From positions 1 to 9,922 of the forward strand of contig JAIRPZ010000094.1 in assembly GCA_031256755.1 (NCBI GenBank): 9,922 nucleotides of DNA. The letters are read 5' to 3'. Positions 7,181 to 9,922 of the stretch are shown here, one piece after another. The position numbers and the translations under genes were made by a program. Under the pieces are notes generated by a model. It worked only from the letters and a program-made list of their open reading frames with translations. It did no database searches and had not been told where the DNA came from. Positions within the stretch are counted from its first letter, which is position 1. The number at the start of each line of letters is the position of its first letter. The stretch is from Planctomycetaceae bacterium (GTDB lineage Bacteria; Planctomycetota; Planctomycetia; Pirellulales; Thermoguttaceae).

Positions 7181-7915
7181 TTATTGCAGAACAAGGGCAA
7201 TGCGCAAACCCAAGAAATTGATGCTGCTCTCCGGCGTGTAGTTGTAGCGGGAAGCCGACCGGCAATACCCCGCGTTGCGGTACCAACAGCCGCCGCGAAG
7301 CACCCGGAAAATCCCGGACGAGACACCGGAAGGATCCGTGACATCGTCGTTAGGATAAGTACCGTACCAATCCAGACACCACTCCCATACATTGCCGTGC
7401 ATATCATGCAGCCCCCAGCCATTCGCCTTCTTCTGTCCGACCGGATGCGTTTTAATACCGCTGTTGCCGTAATACCATCCATAGTCGTTCAGTTGTTTCT
7501 CATCATCGCCGAAACAATACGCCGTTTTACTTCCCGCACGGCATGCATATTCCCACTGCGCCTCACTCGGCAGCGAAAACGTAAAATCCGCAGGCGCAGC
7601 ATTCAGCCCGTTCAACTTCGCAATGAACTCCTGACAACTGTTCCAACTAATGCGATCGACCGGCAATTTCGCCCCTTTGAAATAACTCGGATTCTTCCCC
7701 ATGACCGCCTGCCAAAACTCCTGCGTCACCTGCGTCTCGCCAAGCCAGAAGCCCCGCGTCAACGTTACCTTATGCGGTGTTGCATAGCCGCTGTCATCGC
7801 CCATTGTGAATGTGCCGGCCGGACACCAGCGGAAACGCCAATTGATTCCTTCCAGCGTCAACTCAAGCAATTCGCCTGCTTTGTCCGTATCAACATTTTT
7901 CTTCAACTTTTTCAT
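7181..7915 (-). CDS. FGE-sulfatase/C-type-lectin-fold protein with DGR-like variable C-terminus
   Basis: The complete 244-residue protein is essentially one FGE-sulfatase domain: FRWCPAGTFTMGDD (28-41), ETQVTQEFWQAVMGKNPSYF (60-79), LPVDRISW (84-91), FSLPSEAQWEYACRAG (113-128), LHDMHGNVWEWCLDW (169-183) and a terminal RVLRGG...LGLRIAL. Catalytic formylglycine-generating enzymes use a cysteine pair after the GGSW block. By my alignment one is replaced (Arg213) and only Cys218 remains, so catalysis is doubtful. The same fold is widely used as a binding scaffold whose last strands are varied by diversity-generating retroelements, and residues 202-234 have exactly that pattern (see 7209-7312). 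No signal peptide or membrane segment is seen, so a cytoplasmic recognition protein is likely. It starts 34 bases after the membrane-anchored 430-residue gene ends, without a clear ribosome binding site. Confidence 0.92.
   Translation of the reverse strand: MKKLKKNVDTDKAGELLELTLEGINWRFRWCPAGTFTMGDDSGYATPHKVTLTRGFWLGETQVTQEFWQAVMGKNPSYFKGAKLPVDRISWNSCQEFIAKLNGLNAAPADFTFSLPSEAQWEYACRAGSKTAYCFGDDEKQLNDYGWYYGNSGIKTHPVGQKKANGWGLHDMHGNVWEWCLDWYGTYPNDDVTDPSGVSSGIFRVLRGGCWYRNAGYCRSASRYNYTPESSINFLGLRIALVLQ
7209..7312 (-). repeat. Putative DGR variable region VR1 (3' end of the complete FGE-fold gene)
   Basis: This segment encodes residues 202-235 plus two bases. Compared with 9403-9506, 29 aligned codons (Arg207 to Leu235) differ at 21 of 87 bases, and 20 of those are at codon positions 1 or 2. 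Fifteen codons are identical, wobble base included, and the variable ones mostly end in C or T. Pairs such as TAC/CGC, AAC/TTC, TAC/GGC, AGC/CAC and TTC/GCC are all reachable from AAC by changing only adenines; TGT/AGT fits AGT, GGG/GTG fits GAG and TAT/TTT fits TAT. As a control, the 39 bases at 7364-7402 differ from the other gene at four sites, all synonymous. The region ends in TTGGG, which could be part of the initiation site for mutagenic homing. Two codons with wobble changes do not fit. Confidence 0.8.
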
Positions 7916-7949
7916 AGTGTTCTATGGTGTTGGTATAAACTTCGTGTTG

Positions 7950-9242
7950 TTATAAACTTCTCTGCCGGATTTTTTCCTGCTGTTGAATCTGCTGCCGTAC
8001 ACGGATACCGTCTCCGTGAACCGGTTTGACATCTTTCGCACGCCCCCAATCCGTAATGTCAAAATCGACAACGTCCGAAACCTTCGTCTGCAAGTCAAGC
8101 AGCCGCTGATGACACTCCGTTTCCTGTCCTTCCGGGATATTATCAACGTCAATGTTGACTTTGCCGTCCATCCCTATCGCCAGCCGCATATCGCCGCTTT
8201 CCCCTTTGCTCTTCGCAAAGATAGTGATATTGCCGAGCATTGCATTGCCGCCGTCCGCAAGCGGTTCATAATTCACGTCCGGTTCGTCATACTGCAAGTC
8301 CGTCAACGCCGCCGTGATGGCATCGGTAATGATTTCCCGATTCTCAAATTTCTGTTTCGTTTCCAATGCCGTGCTGTAAAACTTGCGGTACATGGCAACC
8401 GCCTCCTGTGATTTCTGTACGCCGTCTTCATATTGTTTTGCGTGAAACGCCTTTTCGGCATTCTGCATGCTTTGCTGAATCAACTCCGCTGCTTCGTTGC
8501 CGAGCCAATCCTGAATGAACGTCAGGTTGTCCGCCTGCAATTCACTTGCGGCACTGTCAATACTCGTCCGTGCATTTTGACGGCGGAGTTCTTCTTTCCG
8601 TTCTGCGGCGGCTTTCTGCTGAATGATAAGGAGTGTTTCCTCATAAATGAGTTTCGCATTGCGTGCGGATTCCGCTGCCTGATTGACTGCCCCGACTGCC
8701 CGGTCTGCCGCCGACTGCCCTTCGCTGACGATACTGCGGACAGTACGGACCGAAGAACCGGTTTTGCGTTTTGCTTCCGAAAATTTCTCTTTTGATTGAA
8801 CGTTGGCGGTGTTAAATTTTCCGTATAAAGATTCCGCTTCGGCAAACAATTCTTCGGCTCTTCGGAATGTCTCTTCGGCTTCTTTTTTTGCCTGCGGCGT
8901 TCCGGCACTGCTGCGGAGTTTTTGCCATTCTGTTTCTGCCTTTTGGCGTGCCGCATCGAGCGGGCGTTTTTCGTTCTGCCAGCGGTTTTCGGCGTTGCTT
9001 ATCAATGACAAAACGGGACGTTCTTTGGACGCAATTTCCGCTGCCATATCGTTCCGGCGTTTTTCGCGTTCTTTCAATGTTTTGTCAATGCCGCGCGCCG
9101 CTGCTTGTGTGCCTTTGTAAATACCGTATCCGACAAGTCCCGCCGCCGCAACCGGCAGCGCAATCACGCCGATAGCCGCTAATGCCAGTGCCGCATCTCC
9201 GGCTCCGCCGACGGCTGCCCGGCCCCCTTTCGGTCCGCTCAT
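7950..9242 (-). CDS. Membrane-anchored helical protein of unknown function (430 aa)
   Basis: I do not recognise this family. The N-terminus MSGPKGGRAAVGGAG is glycine-rich and is followed by a hydrophobic segment at about 17-41 (ALALAAIGVIALPVAAAGLV). This suggests a single membrane anchor or membrane-inserting helix; there is no clear signal-peptidase site. Residues 50-300 are charged and helical, with coiled-coil blocks (EAEETFRRAEELFAEAESLY at 121-140). Residues about 305-400 look like a compact alpha/beta domain (LGNITIFAKSKGESGDMRLA, then DGKVNIDVDNIP), and a basic Gln/Arg-rich tail ends the protein. The start at 9242 has AAGGAG 6 bases upstream and its own promoter-like element. Its position between two FGE-fold genes suggests it tethers or transmits a signal from the lectin-fold proteins to the ATPase/Ter group; that is inference. 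Confidence 0.85.
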   Translation of the reverse strand: MSGPKGGRAAVGGAGDAALALAAIGVIALPVAAAGLVGYGIYKGTQAAARGIDKTLKEREKRRNDMAAEIASKERPVLSLISNAENRWQNEKRPLDAARQKAETEWQKLRSSAGTPQAKKEAEETFRRAEELFAEAESLYGKFNTANVQSKEKFSEAKRKTGSSVRTVRSIVSEGQSAADRAVGAVNQAAESARNAKLIYEETLLIIQQKAAAERKEELRRQNARTSIDSAASELQADNLTFIQDWLGNEAAELIQQSMQNAEKAFHAKQYEDGVQKSQEAVAMYRKFYSTALETKQKFENREIITDAITAALTDLQYDEPDVNYEPLADGGNAMLGNITIFAKSKGESGDMRLAIGMDGKVNIDVDNIPEGQETECHQRLLDLQTKVSDVVDFDITDWGRAKDVKPVHGDGIRVRQQIQQQEKIRQRSL

Positions 9243-9248
9243 AATATT

Positions 9249-9254
9249 CTCCTT
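9249..9254 (-). promoter_or_regulatory. Ribosome binding site of the 430-aa membrane-anchored protein
   Basis: AAGGAG on the minus strand stands 6 bases before the ATG at 9242 and supports this start. With the terD-like gene, this is the only strong Shine-Dalgarno site in the window. Confidence 0.8.
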
Positions 9255-9272
9255 GTGTAATGGGAAAAGTGT

Positions 9273-9300
9273 AATATACCGTATTTTTTTTCAGGGGCAA
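9273..9300 (-). promoter_or_regulatory. Candidate sigma-70-type promoter before the 430-aa gene
   Basis: On the minus strand TTGCCC (9300-9295; 4 of 6) is followed after 16 bases by TATATT (9278-9273; 4 of 6), with an A-tract of eight in the spacer. Transcription would begin near 9266, giving a leader of about 24 bases. The -35 element lies inside a hairpin, so it may overlap a structured control region. It would let the 430-aa gene and the genes after it be expressed independently of the upstream FGE-fold gene. Confidence 0.4.
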
Positions 9301-9364
9301 AGTCCCCTGCCGCTCCGTTTGCGGCTTGCCCCGCTCCGCGGGATGGCAAGACCGCACTACGCGG
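9292..9364 (-). other. Cluster of stem-loops downstream of the second FGE-fold gene
   Basis: Four adjacent stem-loops follow the FGE-fold stop codon at 9372. Plus-strand coordinates: CCGC/GCGG at 9352-9355 and 9361-9364; CTTGCC plus CCGC (9325-9334) pairing with GCGG (9338-9341) and GGCAAG (9345-9350) around a TCC loop; GCCGC/GCGGC at 9309-9313 and 9321-9325; and CAGGGG/CCCCTG at 9292-9297 and 9304-9309. The word CCGCTCCG occurs twice, 21 bases apart. On the minus strand the last stem is followed by A residues, so this is not an ordinary terminator of the FGE gene. Known DGRs need a hairpin or cruciform just downstream of the variable region, and this cluster begins about 40 bases after the putative one. 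It may instead be an RNA control element or an interspersed palindromic repeat. Confidence 0.5.
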
Positions 9365-9371
9365 CACGCTC

Positions 9372-9922
9372 TTAACGGACACTCACTAAGGCGACACGCA
9401 AGCCCAAGGCGTAGCTGCTGTGCTCCGGCGTGCCGAAGCCGCGGCAAGCCGACCGGCAAAACACCGCGTAGCTGCGCCAACTGCCGCCGCGGTACACCCG
9501 GTCATCACCGGACGAGGCACCCGAAGGATCTGCTACAGCACTACTCGGATAATCATCGTACCAGTCCAAACACCACTCCCATACGTTGCCATGCATATCA
9601 TACAAGCCCCAAGCATTCGCCTGCTTCGTACCAACAGGATGCGTTGTATCCCCCCACTTGCTATACGTCTTGTCCTTCCACTCCTTGCTCTTCTCCCACT
9701 CTTCAAAATCCTTATAACCGCTGAACCAAGCAAAGACCGGCAACTGCTGCCAGTTGTCTCCAAAACAATATGCCGTCGTTGAACCCGCACGGCAACCATA
9801 CTCCCACTGCGCCTCTGTCGGCAATGAAAATCTAAATCCCGAAGGCGCAACATTCAGTTCATTCAACTGCGCAACAAACTCCTGACTATCACCCCAACTC
9901 ACACTCTCAACAGGTAAGTTAT
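9372..9922 (-). CDS. FGE-sulfatase/C-type-lectin-fold protein with DGR-like variable C-terminus, N-terminus off the window
   Basis: The frame is open to the right edge; 182 residues plus the stop are visible and the true start lies outside. The visible part opens with NLPVESVSWGDSQEF, a standard FGE-sulfatase block, so no start codon inside the window is needed. It continues with FSLPTEAQWEYGCRAGSTTA, LYDMHGNVWEWCLDWY and a terminal RVYRGGSW...LGLRVALVSVR. It is a paralogue of the complete FGE-fold gene downstream, but carries about 20-25 extra residues between the Trp/Gly region and HPVG (GYKDFEEWEKSKEWKDKTY). The enzyme's cysteine pair is again incomplete: one Cys remains in FCRSAC, and the Cys three residues later is at a variable position. 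Its C-terminal residues differ from its paralogue only at scattered surface-type positions, the mark of a DGR target. Confidence 0.9.
   Translation of the reverse strand, partial: NLPVESVSWGDSQEFVAQLNELNVAPSGFRFSLPTEAQWEYGCRAGSTTAYCFGDNWQQLPVFAWFSGYKDFEEWEKSKEWKDKTYSKWGDTTHPVGTKQANAWGLYDMHGNVWEWCLDWYDDYPSSAVADPSGASSGDDRVYRGGSWRSYAVFCRSACRGFGTPEHSSYALGLRVALVSVR
9403..9506 (-). repeat. Putative DGR variable region VR2 (3' end of the partial FGE-fold gene)
   Basis: This 104-base segment aligns without gaps to 7209-7312. Constant codons (CGG GTG, CGC GGC GGC, TGC CGG TCG GCT, ACG CCG GAG, TTG) are identical in both, wobble base included, while the intervening codons differ at positions 1 and 2. 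In protein terms the frame is RV-RGG-W, then A, CRSA, R, TPE, S and LGLR. Positions between these vary between amino acids such as Tyr/Arg, Arg/Ser, Asn/Tyr, Tyr/Gly, Asn/Phe, Ile/Ser and Phe/Ala. The control stretch of the same gene (9558-9596) shows only synonymous differences from its paralogue. The shared ancestor implied is an Asn-rich template with AAC runs at the variable codons. Confidence 0.8.

Noticed and set aside
7209..7312. Simple duplication and ordinary divergence as the explanation of the FGE-fold C-termini
   Set aside because: Neutral or purifying divergence would put most changes at wobble positions, as seen just upstream. Here 20 of 21 changes are at codon positions 1 or 2, next to fully identical codons.
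6961..7482. A complete 173-residue minus-strand gene spanning the end of the FGE-fold gene
   Set aside because: Its first 100 residues are an out-of-frame reading of the FGE-fold gene. Only the part after 7180 carries a protein-like signal, recorded as a nuclease remnant.
7169..8029. A long plus-strand open frame (286 residues) opposite the complete FGE-fold gene
   Set aside because: It lies antisense to a gene with clear family motifs, is rich in Arg, Pro and Ile with no recognisable domain, and has no ribosome binding site. It is an antisense shadow.
9284..9309. Hairpin next to a run of T, considered as an intrinsic terminator
   Set aside because: On the plus strand the T-run precedes the stem, and on the minus strand the stem is followed by A, so neither direction gives a terminator.
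1..9922. CRISPR arrays, tRNA or rRNA genes, transposase or integrase genes
   Set aside because: No regularly spaced identical repeats, cloverleaf, rRNA-like sequence or recombinase motif was seen on either strand.

Overview
The window is a gene-dense accessory locus in which every supported gene lies on the minus strand, so transcription runs from right to left. Coding style (a mix of clear AGGAG ribosome binding sites and starts with none, moderate G+C), a secreted GH106-type alpha-L-rhamnosidase and FGE-sulfatase-fold proteins are compatible with a polysaccharide-degrading bacterium, perhaps of the PVC group (Lentisphaerota/Planctomycetota-like). That placement is an inference and is weak.

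Layout in transcription order: (1) 9922-9372, the 3' part of an FGE-sulfatase/C-type-lectin-fold gene, running off the right edge; (2) 9371-9243, a spacer packed with stem-loops and a likely promoter; (3) 9242-7950, a 430-residue protein with one N-terminal hydrophobic segment, long helices and an unrecognised C-terminal domain; (4) 7915-7181, a second, complete FGE-fold gene; (5) 7180-6961, a decayed remnant resembling the DUF1016/YhcG nuclease N-terminal domain; (6) 6954-4426, an 842-residue protein with tandem CbbX-like AAA+ ATPase modules; (7) 4429-3872, a coiled-coil protein overlapping the ATPase gene by 4 bases; (8) 3840-3241 and (9) 3178-2600, two TerD/TerZ-family calcium-binding proteins; (10) an intrinsic terminator at 2578-2551; (11) a 335-base spacer with repeats and a promoter; (12) 2264-1, a secreted GH106-type glycosidase cut by the left edge.

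The most striking signal is in the two FGE-fold genes. Their last ~100 coding bases (7209-7312 and 9403-9506) are identical at almost every constant codon, wobble bases included. They differ in a scatter of codons almost only at codon positions 1 and 2, mostly in NNC/NNT codons that both copies could derive from AAC/AAT. Just upstream, the same two genes differ almost only at synonymous sites. This is the signature of variable regions of a diversity-generating retroelement (DGR), in which adenines of a shared template are randomised by an error-prone reverse transcriptase. No reverse transcriptase or template repeat is in the window, so these would be remote targets.

Working model (inference): two hypervariable lectin-fold recognition proteins are encoded with a membrane-anchored helical protein, a tandem AAA+ remodelling ATPase, a coiled-coil partner and two Ter-type calcium-binding proteins. 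Together they would form a diversifiable sensing or conflict/defence module ending at the terminator at 2551. The downstream glycosidase has its own promoter and appears to be a separate unit.
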